Shown: positions 1 through 8,540 of the stretch, piece by piece
Layout of the letters: the number at the start of each line of letters is the position of its first letter
Numbering within the stretch: position 1 is the first letter of the stretch
Source: Rubrobacter sp.
Lineage (GTDB): Bacteria; Actinomycetota; Rubrobacteria; Rubrobacterales; Rubrobacteraceae
Length of the DNA: 50,493 nucleotides
Assembly (NCBI GenBank): GCA_013695475.1
Contig: JACDAJ010000150.1
Coordinates: 1 to 50,493, forward strand
Direction: 5' to 3'
The notes under the pieces: generated by a model
What the model was told of the DNA's origin: nothing
The model's database searches: none
Seen by the model: the letters and a program-made list of their open reading frames with translations, nothing else
Translations under genes and position numbers: made by a program

Positions 1-267
1 GTCATCGCGCTCGACCGCGAGTCGGGGAAGGGGATCTCATCGGAGAAGTTCGCGGGGAAACTGGCATCGCTCGGCGCGAGCGGAAGGAGTCACGTCGCCT
101 TCATCGTCGGGGGCGCGCTCGGCCTCGACGAAAAAATACTCGCCCGCTCCGACGAGGCGGTGTCTTTCGGGGAAATGACGATGCCGCACGCGCTCGCTCG
201 CGTCGTACTTCTCGAACAACTTTATCGGGCGACGAAGATTTCTCGGGGCGAGAAATATCATTGGTGA
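1..267 (+). CDS. rlmH: 23S rRNA (pseudouridine1915-N3)-methyltransferase RlmH, 5'-truncated by window edge
   Basis: The reading frame is open from the first base and ends at TGA 265-267, giving the last 88 residues of an RlmH/YbeA SPOUT methyltransferase. RlmH methylates pseudouridine 1915 of 23S rRNA in assembled 70S ribosomes, using SAM bound in a trefoil knot. Visible signatures are the knot segment FIVGGALGLD (residues 34-43 of the fragment) and the C-terminal TMPHALARVVLLEQLYRA block ending in the family's typical GE.YH tail. About 65-70 N-terminal residues lie outside the window. It is followed by a 255-nt spacer and is not obviously co-transcribed with the next gene. Confidence 0.9.
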   Translation, partial: VIALDRESGKGISSEKFAGKLASLGASGRSHVAFIVGGALGLDEKILARSDEAVSFGEMTMPHALARVVLLEQLYRATKISRGEKYHW

Positions 268-469
268 GAGGGGCTTCGCCTCACGTGTCGGAGATCGGCG
301 GCGGATGGCGGAAGCCGTTCGGATGAGCCGGATCCGGCGCGTTTTGGTCGGGATGAGAGCGGGAGAACCGAGTTCGGATGAAGGAACCGGCGGTCGCCGC
401 GCCCACCGAAGAAGGCGGCTGTGACCACCGACCGGATCCGAGGTGGCACCGAATCTCACCGAACGAAAG

Positions 470-523
470 TTGACAGGCGGCAAGCGAAGCGTGCCGACAA
501 TCTGAAATGCTAATCTATATTCG
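470..523 (+). promoter_or_regulatory. candidate promoter of the DUF3006-argS operon
   Basis: A perfect TTGACA lies at 470-475. Two -10 candidates follow: GACAAT (496-501, 20-nt spacing) and TAATCT (511-516). The latter fits the actinobacterial TANNNT pattern and would place +1 on the GTG start at 523. No Shine-Dalgarno is visible before that GTG, which favours leaderless initiation. Which -10 is used cannot be settled from sequence. Confidence 0.4.
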
Positions 524-747
524 TGCGTATCCAAATTGACAGATTCGAAGACGGAGGATGGACGGTCGTCTCCATTTACCCGGAAGGCCGGAAAACCTTC
601 GATGTGCCGCGTGAGACATTGCCCGACGACGCTTCGTCCGGCGATGTCTTCGATGTGAATTTCGAGAGAAACGAGGAAGAGACGAAAAAGAACGCCGCCG
701 AAAACAGGAAACTCATGGACGAACTTTTGGGACGGGACGAAAGATGA
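523..747 (+). CDS. DUF3006 family small protein
   Basis: This 74-residue acidic protein matches the DUF3006 layout: an N-terminal beta-rich half (RIQIDRFEDGGWTVV, then KTFDVPRETLP), a GDVFDV strand, and a charged C-terminal helix ending KLMDELLGRDER. The family's function is unknown; members are small, soluble and common in Firmicutes and Actinobacteria. GTG at 523 is the only sensible start and has no ribosome-binding site. The stop overlaps the argS start as ATGA, so the two genes are probably translationally coupled. Confidence 0.75.
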   Translation: MRIQIDRFEDGGWTVVSIYPEGRKTFDVPRETLPDDASSGDVFDVNFERNEEETKKNAAENRKLMDELLGRDER

Positions 748-2381
748 GCTTCGAGGGGAAAATAGCCGACGAAATACGCGCGGCGGCGAGGGAAGCCTTC
801 GATGTCGAACTCGAAAACATCCACGTCGAGAGGCCGAACGACCCGGATCACGGCGACTTCGCCACGAACGTCGCCCTCGCGAACGCGAAGGTTTTCAAAC
901 GGAACCCCCGCGAGGTCGCCGGAACTCTCGCCGAGACGGTCGCCGCGCCTTTCATAGCGAACTCCGAAGTCGCCGGGCCGGGGTTCATAAACTTCCGGCT
1001 CTCGTCCGACGCGGTGTGGGAAGAAATCGCTTCGCTCATTCGCACCGGGGAGCGGTACGGTCGTTCGGAGCCTTCGGGGGAGCCGATGCAAATCGAGTTC
1101 GTGAGCGCGAATCCGACGGGGCCGATGCATGTCGGGCATGGCCGCCAGGCGGCATACGGCGACTCGCTCGCCCGCATCATGGAGGCGGCGGGCCGGAAGG
1201 TATCGCGGGAATATTATTTCAACGACGGCGGGAACCAGATCCGCCTCTTCGCCGAATCCGTCGCCGTCCGGTACGCGGAACTTTTCGAGAGGGAATGGCC
1301 CGTCGGAGACCCGGACTCGCTTTATAAAGGCGAGTATGTCGAGGAAGTCGCACGCGATCTCTCGGAGAAATATGGCGACCGCTTCTTCGACGTGGATCGA
1401 GGCGAGGCTCTTTCGGAGATCGCGGATTTCTCGACGCGGTGGTGCATGGACGACATCCGGCGCACGCTCGGGCGCATCCGGGTTCGCTTCGATAATTTTT
1501 TCAACGAGAAGAGCCTTTATGACTCCGGCGGCGTGGAAAAGACCATCGAAAAACTGAAAACGAGCGGCCATACGTATGAGGAGGACGGCGCGGTTTGGCT
1601 CGCGTCCTCCGAGTTCGGGGATGATAAAGACCGTGTTCTCGTGAAGAGTGATGGTTCGTATACGTATGTCGCGCCGGACATCGCTTATCACGAGGATAAA
1701 TGGGGGCGTGGTTTTCGGGCGACGGTGAATATTCTCGGTGCGGATCACGCCGGGTACACGCCGCGCCTCCGGGCGGGCATCGTCGGCCTCGGCATCCCCG
1801 GCGACTTCCTCGACGTGGAACTCGTCCGGCTCGTGAAGCTCATGCGAGAGGGCGAAGAGGTCAAATTCAGCAAACGCGCCGGGAACGTCGTCACCCTCGA
1901 CGAACTCCTCGATGAAGTCGGCGAAGACGTGGTTCGCTATTTTTACGTCCGGTTCTCGCACAAAACCGAGATGAGCTTCGACCTCGACCTCGCCATAAAA
2001 CAGTCCGACGAGAACCCGGTTTTCTACGTTCAATACGCCCACGCGAGAATCGCGAGCATCTTCCGCCGCGCCGAGGCGAGTCCCGAAGATGTCGGCGAAA
2101 CAACCCCCGACGACCTCGCTTCGGAGGAGAGAATCCTCGCGATGGAGCTTCTCGATTTTCCGCGCATAGTCAAAAACGCCGCCGCGAAAAGGGAAGTCCA
2201 TCTCCTCCCGACGTACCTCGAAACGCTCGCGACCCGGTACCATCAGTTTTATACGATCCACAAAGTCCTCGTGGACGACGAGGAAGTGAGAAACCGCCGC
2301 CTCGCTTTGTGCGCGGCGACGAAGAACGTCCTCAAGAACGGCCTCGGCCTCCTCGGTGTGCATGCGCCGGAGAGGATGTGA
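744..2381 (+). CDS. argS: arginyl-tRNA synthetase
   Basis: Class I aminoacyl-tRNA synthetase that charges tRNA-Arg in the cytoplasm. At 545 residues it is normal family length. The N-terminal Add-1 domain carries the characteristic HGDFATNVA (about 36-44). The HIGH motif appears as HVGH at 129-132 within SANPTGPMHVGHGR, and the KMSKS equivalent as KFSKR at 374-378 followed by AGNVVTLDEL. The C-terminal DALR anticodon-binding domain starts around residue 430 (NPVFYVQYAHARI). The ATG overlaps the preceding DUF3006 stop by 4 nt, which fixes the start. Confidence 0.97.
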   Translation: MSFEGKIADEIRAAAREAFDVELENIHVERPNDPDHGDFATNVALANAKVFKRNPREVAGTLAETVAAPFIANSEVAGPGFINFRLSSDAVWEEIASLIRTGERYGRSEPSGEPMQIEFVSANPTGPMHVGHGRQAAYGDSLARIMEAAGRKVSREYYFNDGGNQIRLFAESVAVRYAELFEREWPVGDPDSLYKGEYVEEVARDLSEKYGDRFFDVDRGEALSEIADFSTRWCMDDIRRTLGRIRVRFDNFFNEKSLYDSGGVEKTIEKLKTSGHTYEEDGAVWLASSEFGDDKDRVLVKSDGSYTYVAPDIAYHEDKWGRGFRATVNILGADHAGYTPRLRAGIVGLGIPGDFLDVELVRLVKLMREGEEVKFSKRAGNVVTLDELLDEVGEDVVRYFYVRFSHKTEMSFDLDLAIKQSDENPVFYVQYAHARIASIFRRAEASPEDVGETTPDDLASEERILAMELLDFPRIVKNAAAKREVHLLPTYLETLATRYHQFYTIHKVLVDDEEVRNRRLALCAATKNVLKNGLGLLGVHAPERM

Positions 2382-2586
2382 AGGGCATGGGCGAGAATGG
2401 GGGGCTTTTCGAGAGTATGGAATTGACCGAGGACACCGAGGTCGCCGAGCGTCAAAACGAGGTGGGGAGGATGTATCTCGCGAGGATGCCGAGGCACTCG
2501 CGTTGGCGAGATTCTCCGAGTAAAGTGAAGGTTTTATGGTCGCCGCTCGCTTTGGAGCGCGCGGACGAGAAACCCGGGAGGTTCAT

Positions 2587-3228
2587 GTGGCGACGGTGGA
2601 AAGTCCGGCTGAGGGAAGGGTGCTTCTCCGGAACGTGAGTTGGGGGACGTACGAGCGGCTCGTGGAAGAGCGCGGAGAGGGGCGGGTTCCTCGCTTCCAT
2701 TACGACCGGGGGGTGATGGAGATCATGAGTCCGTCGAAGAGGCACGAAACGATGAGCCGCGTCGCCGCCCTCGTAGTCGAAATTCTGGTTGTGGAACTCG
2801 ATCTCGATGTCGAGACTGTCGGTTCGACGACTTTCAAGCGCGAGGATCTCGACCGCGGCTTCGAGCCGGACGAGAGTTTCTATTTCAACGAGAACATCGA
2901 GCTTGTCCGGGGAAGAGAGAAAATAGACCTCGACGCGGGCGACCCACCCCCCGATCTCGTCGTCGAGGTGGACGTGACGAACCCATCCCTCGACAAGCTC
3001 GGCATATACGCCCGCCTCGGCGTGTCGGAGGTGTGGCGATTCGCTGGCGGAAACGCGGAGATATTCGTTCTCCGAGACGAAACTTATGAGGCCGCCGACG
3101 CGAGCCTCGTTTTTCCTTTGCTTTCCCGCGAGACGCTCTTTCGGTTTGTCGAGCGCGGCCTCGAAATGAGGCGTCCGGCGTGGGCGAGGGAGGTTCGTGG
3201 GTGGGTGTCGGGGGAAGGTCGCGGGTAG
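2587..3228 (+). CDS. Uma2 family endonuclease-like protein (DUF820)
   Basis: The protein has the PD-(D/E)XK-like Uma2 fold seen in many Actinobacteria, Cyanobacteria and Chloroflexi. Seen in sequence are an EIMSPSKRHE segment near the N-terminus, EPDESFYF, and the core PPDLVVEVDVTNPSLDKLGIY, where the acidic residues and the downstream Lys match the nuclease signature, followed by GVSEVWR. GTG 2587 is chosen because GGGAGG lies just upstream and the homologous part starts here; an in-frame ATG at 2536 would add 17 unmatched residues. Biological role is unknown and nuclease activity is inferred from the family. The 205 nt between argS and this gene hold no convincing ORF. Confidence 0.75.
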   Translation: MATVESPAEGRVLLRNVSWGTYERLVEERGEGRVPRFHYDRGVMEIMSPSKRHETMSRVAALVVEILVVELDLDVETVGSTTFKREDLDRGFEPDESFYFNENIELVRGREKIDLDAGDPPPDLVVEVDVTNPSLDKLGIYARLGVSEVWRFAGGNAEIFVLRDETYEAADASLVFPLLSRETLFRFVERGLEMRRPAWAREVRGWVSGEGRG

Positions 3229-3251
3229 TTCGCCGGGGGTGGAAACCGCTC

Positions 3252-3260
3252 TGTTATACT
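3252..3260 (+). promoter_or_regulatory. extended -10 promoter of the metallophosphoesterase gene
   Basis: TGTTATACT is an extended -10 element (TGN plus TATACT at 3255-3260). No good -35 is seen, as is typical for this class. Transcription would start near 3267, giving a leader of about 35 nt with GAGGAG before ATG 3302. Confidence 0.5.
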
Positions 3261-3301
3261 GCTTTCGAGATGCATCCGGGGAAATCTAGATCGAGGAGAA
3301 C

Positions 3302-4123
3302 ATGAGCGCGGACTGCCTTCGTATTTGCCAGATCAGCGACATCCACTGTGGAAGCCCGTATTTCATACCCGACCTCCTCGAACGTTCGATCCTCGAAATC
3401 AACGACATGGACCCCACAGCCGTCATCGTCTCGGGCGATCTGACGGACGCGGGTTTCCGCCAGGAATATGAGATCTCCGCCGAGTACATCCGGAAGTTCC
3501 GGTGCGAGCGGCTCATGGTGATTCCGGGCAACCATGACTCGCGGAACGTCGGGTACATCCACTTCGAGAGGCTTTTCGGGGAGCGGTATTCGATCATGGA
3601 TTTCGAGGATGCGATCATGGTCGGCGTGGACTCCTCGGAGCCGGATTTGAACGGCGGGCGCGTCGGGCGCGAACACTATGACTATATCCACAAGGCTTTC
3701 AAAGGGGCGAGCGACAAACTCAAAATCTTCGTCATCCACCACCATCTCATTCCGATTCCGGGGACGGGGCGAGAGCGTTCGACGATTCAGGATGCGGGGG
3801 ATATTTTGGAGCTTCTCGCGGACTCGGGCGTGGATCTCGTCCTCTCGGGACATAAGCATGTGCCGTACTCATGGCGACTCGAGAACATGGTGATAGTGAA
3901 CGCGGGAACGGCCTCGACGACGAAGCTCCGGGGGAACACGCGCCCGTGCTACAACGTCGTCGAGATCGAAGACGGAAGGGTGCGCGTATACCGGAAGCAC
4001 CCGTTCAAAGACCGCGAGATGGTGATGGACTTCGACTCGGAAACCCGCGAATACCACCACTACGAAGAGATGCACGGCGAAGGCCGCCCCGGCGACCGCG
4101 GACAACGCGGAATCCCCGGCTAG
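3302..4123 (+). CDS. calcineurin-like metallophosphoesterase
   Basis: Cytoplasmic two-metal phosphoesterase of unknown substrate. All five family motifs are present in order: D-x-H in ISDIHCG (11-17), GD in VSGDLTD (43-49), GNHD (76-79), the His pair in VIHHHLIP (144-151) and GHKH (183-186). At 273 residues it resembles single-domain 3',5'-cyclic-nucleotide phosphodiesterase-like enzymes, but sequence alone cannot assign the substrate. The C-terminus ends in a short collagen-like Gly-x-y run (GEGRPGDRGQRGIPG) that is not part of the fold. ATG 3302 has GAGGAG 4 nt upstream. Confidence 0.85.
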   Translation: MSADCLRICQISDIHCGSPYFIPDLLERSILEINDMDPTAVIVSGDLTDAGFRQEYEISAEYIRKFRCERLMVIPGNHDSRNVGYIHFERLFGERYSIMDFEDAIMVGVDSSEPDLNGGRVGREHYDYIHKAFKGASDKLKIFVIHHHLIPIPGTGRERSTIQDAGDILELLADSGVDLVLSGHKHVPYSWRLENMVIVNAGTASTTKLRGNTRPCYNVVEIEDGRVRVYRKHPFKDREMVMDFDSETREYHHYEEMHGEGRPGDRGQRGIPG

Positions 4124-4165
4124 GTTTTGTCGAGCGTGAGTACGCTTCGCGGGACGCTTCGCTCG

Positions 4166-4245
4166 GGTTATTGGTTATTGGTTATTGGTTATTGGAAAAA
4201 ACCAACAACCAGAAACCAGAAACCAGAAACGGTCGCAAAGCGACC
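4166..4245. repeat. heptad-repeat hairpin element plus 15-nt palindrome
   Basis: Four tandem copies of GGTTATT (4166-4193) are followed by an A-tract and four right-arm heptads of form CCANNAA (4202-4229: CCAACAA, then three CCAGAAA). The arms are roughly inverted relative to each other, so the transcript can fold into a long imperfect hairpin. Directly after lies GGTCGCAAAGCGACC (4231-4245), a perfect 6-bp stem with an AAA loop, abutting the next ATG. It resembles the element at 31085-31185 in unit length, sequence and flank (CGCTTCGCTC). Confidence 0.8.
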
Positions 4246-5565
4246 ATGAAAGCTATCTTCCTCATTGACGGCGAGCATTATCCGCCCGTCGTCCTCGACG
4301 CGATGGAAAGCGTCCGCGAGTCGCTCGGAGCGGAGGGTGTCGCGGCGGCGTTCCTCGGCGGCACCGAGAAGATAAAGGAGGGCGCGGATTATGGGATTCC
4401 GCTCGTGCATGGCGAAAACCCCACCTCCGCCGTCGAGAATGCGCTCATCGAATACCCGGAGGCCGAGGCCGTCGTGGATCTCTCGGACGAGCCCGTCGTC
4501 GGATACCGCGAACGGATGCGTATCGCCTCCCTCACCCTCGCCGCCGGAGCGAGGTATATCGGAAGCGACTTCGACTTCTCCCCGCCGAACTTCCACGACG
4601 TTTCCACAAAGCCGTCCATCGCCGTCATCGGGACGGGGAAGCGGGTCGGGAAGACGGCGGTGTCGGGATATTTGGCGCGGCTCCTCGCGGGCGAAGGCTT
4701 CGATCCCGGCGTTGTCTCGATGGGCCGCGGCGGTCCGAGAAAGCCGGAGGTCATCGAAGGGAAGAATCTCGAAGTCGGGAGCGATTATCTCCTCGAAGCA
4801 CTGAAACGCGGAGCGCACGCGGCGAGCGATTATTACGAGACGGCGGCGCTCAGCCGCGTCTCGACGGTCGGGTGCCGGAGGTGCGGCGGCGGTTTCGCCG
4901 GGGAGCCTTTCGTCTCGAACGTCCTCGAAGGCGCGAGGATGGCGAATGGACTCGATACTCGAATGACTTTGTTCGACGGTTCGGGGGCGGCGATGCCTCC
5001 GGTCGAGGTGGATCGCCGCATCCTTGTCGCCGGGGCGAATCAAGATGCCGAATACATCACCGGGTTCCTCGGGGCGTATCGTCTTCTCGTCTCCGACCTC
5101 CTCATCCTCACGATGAGCGAGGAGCCGATGGCGAGCGAGGGGAAAGTGAGGGGGATCGTGGAGGCGGTGCGCGAGATTCGTCCGGATCTCCCGGTCGTCC
5201 CGGCGGTTTTCCGGCCTCGCCCCGTCGGGGACATTCGCGGGATGAAGGTCGCGTATCTCTCGACCGCGCCGGAGTCGGTGCTTAGAAAGCTCTCGGATTT
5301 CCTCGAAGAGAATTTCGGGTGCGAGGTGGTGGGGGCTTCGGGGAATCTCTCCGACCGGAGGAGGCTCGCCGCCGACCTCGATGGGATGGGGGAGGCCGAA
5401 GCATATCTCACGGAGATAAAAGCCGCCGCGATCGACGTGGTGACGGCGCGTGGGGCGGAGGAGGGGAAGCGCGTTCTTTATTGCGACAACGATCCGGTGG
5501 GGGAGGGACTCGACGGGGCTTTGCTTTCGCTCGCTCGTGAGGCGATGGGTTCGTATTCCGGCTGA
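4246..5565 (+). CDS. cpgS: cyclic 2,3-diphosphoglycerate synthetase homologue
   Basis: In Methanothermus fervidus this enzyme uses ATP to form the intramolecular phosphoanhydride of 2,3-bisphosphoglycerate, a thermoprotectant and phosphate store. The 439-residue protein matches the archaeal enzyme along its length as I recall it: N-terminal LIDGEHYPPVV, VVDLSDEPVVGYRERMRIAS (77-96), P-loop GTGKRVGKTAVSGY (129-142), SMGRGGPRKPEVIEG, TVGCRRCGGG (207-216), DGSGAAMPPV, and VFRPRPVG. ATG 4246 sits immediately after a hairpin with no Shine-Dalgarno, so translation may depend on leader structure. Whether it makes cDPG in this organism is inference. Confidence 0.85.
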   Translation: MKAIFLIDGEHYPPVVLDAMESVRESLGAEGVAAAFLGGTEKIKEGADYGIPLVHGENPTSAVENALIEYPEAEAVVDLSDEPVVGYRERMRIASLTLAAGARYIGSDFDFSPPNFHDVSTKPSIAVIGTGKRVGKTAVSGYLARLLAGEGFDPGVVSMGRGGPRKPEVIEGKNLEVGSDYLLEALKRGAHAASDYYETAALSRVSTVGCRRCGGGFAGEPFVSNVLEGARMANGLDTRMTLFDGSGAAMPPVEVDRRILVAGANQDAEYITGFLGAYRLLVSDLLILTMSEEPMASEGKVRGIVEAVREIRPDLPVVPAVFRPRPVGDIRGMKVAYLSTAPESVLRKLSDFLEENFGCEVVGASGNLSDRRRLAADLDGMGEAEAYLTEIKAAAIDVVTARGAEEGKRVLYCDNDPVGEGLDGALLSLAREAMGSYSG

Positions 5566-5939
5566 ATATTCCGGGGGCCGCTCCGCTTCGTGAGGTCGGA
5601 GAAACACGGAGGCGAGACGCCGCGGCGCGGGCGCATCGCATCGGATCCGGTGAAAGCCTCTCGGATGGGGAGTCGAAGGCGCCGTGGAAGAGCGGGTCGA
5701 GAGCATCCCGACTCGCAACCTCATCGCGACCGAAGGGGGCGACACCGGACTCGGGTGGCCGCTCTCCCGAAAGTGGTGTATAAATAAGAACGCCCCCGAA
5801 GTTCACGGCTTGGCGGGTCAATCCACTTGAAATCCCGCGCAAACCTCTTCCGCAGTCCTTGCGGCGCGAGGGCGGGTAATGGGAGGTTGGGTGAAAGTCC
5901 ATCGGTGATTCCGTTCCGGCAAGGGTGGCGTCCGCGACT
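5566..5939. other. intergenic region upstream of the glpX-like gene
   Basis: This 374-nt stretch has no convincing gene. It contains a TATAAA box (5779-5784), a short stem CCGCA/TGCGG (5850-5864), and at 5870-5939 a segment resembling conserved parts of cobalamin riboswitches (AATGGGA, GGTGAAAGTCC, CCGCGACTAT). That segment runs into the start codon of the next gene. The rest is GC-rich sequence with short imperfect palindromes. Confidence 0.5.
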
Positions 5940-6923
5940 ATGGAGTACGCTGCCGTCACGGAGTCCGTCGCTCTTGCCGTCGCCCGCTTCGAAGGCTCGG
6001 GGGCGCCGGAGAAGGCATATACCCTCGCCGCCGAGGCGTTCCGCGGCGAACTCGAAAAGCTATCGTTCGCGGGTCGGGTTGCGATCCTCCGCGAGCGAAG
6101 GACGGACGAGAGCGGCGCGAGCCGTTCGCTCACGACGCAGCCCGGCGTTATGAAGGTGGGGGACTCCATCGGCTCGGGCGAGCCGGAGGCCGATTTCGCC
6201 ATCGAGCCTGTGGAGGGGCTTTCGCTCCTCATAAACGGTCAGGAAGGCTCCATCGCGGCGGTCGCGGCGGCTCCGGAGGGGGCGATGCTCCGGACTCCGG
6301 ACATGTACATGAGCAAGCTCATCGTCGGGCCTCGGGCGCGGGATCATATTGACATAGACGCATCCGCCGCCGAGAACATCGAAGCCATCGCCGGGAGCAT
6401 GGGCCGGAAGCCATCCGAACTCACCGTCGCCCTCCTCGACCGGAACAGGCATACGGAACTCATCGAAGAGATACGAAAGACGGGGGCGAGGATACAAATG
6501 CGGCCCGAAGGGGATCTCACCCCGGCCATCGCGGTGGGGCTTCGGGGCGCCGATTTGCATGCGGTCATCGGGATCGGGGGGGCGCCGGAGGGCGTTCTCG
6601 CGGCGGCGGCGATAAAGTGCCTCGGCGGCGGCATGCAAGCCCGGATGTGGCCGACGCAACGCTCGCAAGTCGAGAAGTTGCGGGAATACGGCCTTGAAAA
6701 CCCGGAGAAAAAGCTCACCCTCGACGACCTCGTGCGGGGCGATGATGTGGTGTTCGCGGCGACGGGGCTGACGACGGGGGAGGCTTTGAAGGGAGTGAGG
6801 TATTTTAGGGGCGGGGGGCGGACGCACACGGTTGTGATGTCCACGGAGCCGCGTATGATAAGATTCATAGACACCATCCACGCCCTCGAGCCCGACGCCG
6901 GGACGCAGGGTTTCCAGCTTTGA
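5940..6923 (+). CDS. GlpX-like (class II fructose-1,6-bisphosphatase family) protein with altered metal ligands
   Basis: Homology to GlpX is clear over 327 residues: N-terminal VTESVALA, RTPDMYMSKLIVGP (118-131), RKPSELTVALLDR, IGIGGAPEGVLAAAAI (210-225), FAATGLTTGEAL and a C-terminal FIDTIHALE. However, residues that bind the catalytic metals in E. coli GlpX are changed. GRGDK becomes GSGAPEK (loss of Asp33), GEGExDE becomes a region around RERRTDES (Glu57), and DPxEGT becomes EPVEGL at 89-94 (Asp85 to Glu, Thr90 to Leu). Glu88 and Glu213 equivalents remain. It may be a pseudoenzyme, a divergent phosphatase, or a regulator. ATG 5940 is chosen because homology begins there. Confidence 0.75.
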   Translation: MEYAAVTESVALAVARFEGSGAPEKAYTLAAEAFRGELEKLSFAGRVAILRERRTDESGASRSLTTQPGVMKVGDSIGSGEPEADFAIEPVEGLSLLINGQEGSIAAVAAAPEGAMLRTPDMYMSKLIVGPRARDHIDIDASAAENIEAIAGSMGRKPSELTVALLDRNRHTELIEEIRKTGARIQMRPEGDLTPAIAVGLRGADLHAVIGIGGAPEGVLAAAAIKCLGGGMQARMWPTQRSQVEKLREYGLENPEKKLTLDDLVRGDDVVFAATGLTTGEALKGVRYFRGGGRTHTVVMSTEPRMIRFIDTIHALEPDAGTQGFQL

Positions 6924-7015
6924 AAAGCCGAAGGAACCACCACGAACGAACCCACGGATATTCATGAAATTTCGAACACGCTTCCACGCAATGTCAAAAG
7001 GAAAGGTGGAGTAGT

Positions 7016-8527
7016 ATGACCGAACTCGCAACCCTCGAACGCAAAAGACTGAGCGATCTTCACCAGATCGCCTCCCAACTCGGGATCGAGCAATACCGCA
7101 AATACCGCAAAAACGAACTAGCCGAACTGATTTATAAGGTGGCGACCGAACAAGCCGCCGAACAAACTCCATCGGCGCCCACCGCCACCGCCGTCGCCGA
7201 GCCTCCACCTTCCGAAAACGGGATCGCGGCCGCCGAGGCCCCGCCCGAACAACCGACGATTCCACAAACCTCGTCGGACTCGAACGGCTCCGCCGCGACC
7301 GAGGCTCCGGAGCGCCAGCCGCAGCCTCAGCAAAAGCAACAAAAACAGGATCGCAAGCAGAAAGGCTCGCCCGAGCCGCGCGACGGTGGCGGCGACGGCG
7401 GCAATAATAAAGGCGAGACTATTCAGACGGGCATCCTCGATGTTTTGCCGGACGGCTTCGGGTTCCTTCGCACTAAAGGGTATAGCCAGAGCAAAGGCGA
7501 CGTGTATATCTCCACGAGTCAGATAAAGCGCTTCAACCTCCGGCGCGGCGACTTCATAGTCGGGCAAATACGCCCCGCCCGCGACGGCGAGAAGTATCCG
7601 GCGATGGTCCGGATCGAGACGGTGAACGGAAACGAGCCGCAGAAAGGCCGTCGCCGCATTGACTTCGACGACCTCACGCCGCTCTTCCCGGATGAGAGGC
7701 TTCGCCTCGAATGGAAGCCGAACGACCTCGCGCCGCGCGTCATTGACCTCGTCGCGCCCATCGGGAAGGGTCAGCGCGGCCTCATCGTCTCGCCCCCGAA
7801 GGCCGGGAAAACGACGATCCTGAAACAGGTCGCACAGTCCATCTCCGCGAATTATCCCGAGGTGAAGCTCATGGTTCTCCTCGCGGACGAGAGGCCGGAG
7901 GAGGTCACGGATTGGCAGCGGAGCGTCGAGGGGGCCGAGGTCGTCGCCTCGACCTTCGACCAGCCCGCCGAGAACCACGTCGCGGTCGCCGAGCTTCTCC
8001 TCGAACGCATAAAGAGGCTCGTCGAGGACGGGGAGGATGTCGTCGTCGTTCTCGACTCGATCACACGCCTCGCCCGCGCATACAACCTCGCGGCTCCGGC
8101 GTCGGGACGAATACTCTCCGGTGGTGTGGACTCCGCGGCTCTTTATCCGCCGAAGAAGTTCTTCGGGGCGGCTCGGAACATCGAGTTCGGAGGCTCGCTC
8201 ACGATCCTCGGGAGCGCGCTCGTGGAGACGGGGAGCCGGATGGACGAGGTGATTTACGAGGAATTCAAAGGCACGGGGAACATGGAGATCCACCTCGAAA
8301 GGAAGCTCGCGAACCGCCGCATATACCCGGCGATAAACATCGAGGAGTCCTCGACGCGGAAAGAGGAGCTTCTCATGGAGACCTCCGAGGCGCAAAGGGT
8401 GTGGCAGGTTCGGAGCATCCTCAACGCGCTCGACTCCGGGCAGAAAATAGAGCTTCTCATCCAGAAACTGAAGGAGACGAAGACGAACGCCGAGTTCCTG
8501 CGCGAACTCCAGCGAGTGAGGGGATAG
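7016..8527 (+). CDS. rho: transcription termination factor Rho
   Basis: Hexameric RNA helicase that ends transcription at unstructured C-rich RNA. Domain order over 503 residues: Rho N-terminal helical domain (1-45, [20 protein letters not shown]), a Pro/Gln/Ala/Glu-rich linker (46-135) typical of actinobacterial Rho, the cold-shock RNA-binding domain (138-205, [14 protein letters not shown]), and a RecA-type ATPase. Walker A is SPPKAGKTT (259-267), Walker B is VVVVLDSIT (342-350), and a Q/R-loop region follows ([21 protein letters not shown]). AAAGGTGGAG precedes ATG 7016. A strong hairpin follows the gene. Confidence 0.97.
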   Translation: MTELATLERKRLSDLHQIASQLGIEQYRKYRKNELAELIYKVATEQAAEQTPSAPTATAVAEPPPSENGIAAAEAPPEQPTIPQTSSDSNGSAATEAPERQPQPQQKQQKQDRKQKGSPEPRDGGGDGGNNKGETIQTGILDVLPDGFGFLRTKGYSQSKGDVYISTSQIKRFNLRRGDFIVGQIRPARDGEKYPAMVRIETVNGNEPQKGRRRIDFDDLTPLFPDERLRLEWKPNDLAPRVIDLVAPIGKGQRGLIVSPPKAGKTTILKQVAQSISANYPEVKLMVLLADERPEEVTDWQRSVEGAEVVASTFDQPAENHVAVAELLLERIKRLVEDGEDVVVVLDSITRLARAYNLAAPASGRILSGGVDSAALYPPKKFFGAARNIEFGGSLTILGSALVETGSRMDEVIYEEFKGTGNMEIHLERKLANRRIYPAINIEESSTRKEELLMETSEAQRVWQVRSILNALDSGQKIELLIQKLKETKTNAEFLRELQRVRG

Positions 8528-8540
8528 CGGAGGCTCGAGA

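Noticed and set aside
37-534. Minus-strand open frames across the rlmH end and the following spacer.
   Set aside because: They lie opposite the conserved RlmH C-terminus and have a biased Arg/Pro composition without any recognisable domain.
576-2363. A 595-codon open frame on the minus strand opposite argS, and many similar long antisense frames (for example opposite rho, atpD, secA, nuoD).
   Set aside because: In GC-rich coding DNA with few A/T third positions, antisense frames stay open by composition. Their products are Arg/Asp/His-rich, match no family, and lack ribosome-binding sites, while the sense genes are unmistakable.
2388-2638. A plus-strand frame between argS and the Uma2 gene beginning MGENGGLFESMELTEDTE.
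   Set aside because: No family resemblance and it overlaps the Uma2 start in another frame; no convincing ribosome-binding site.
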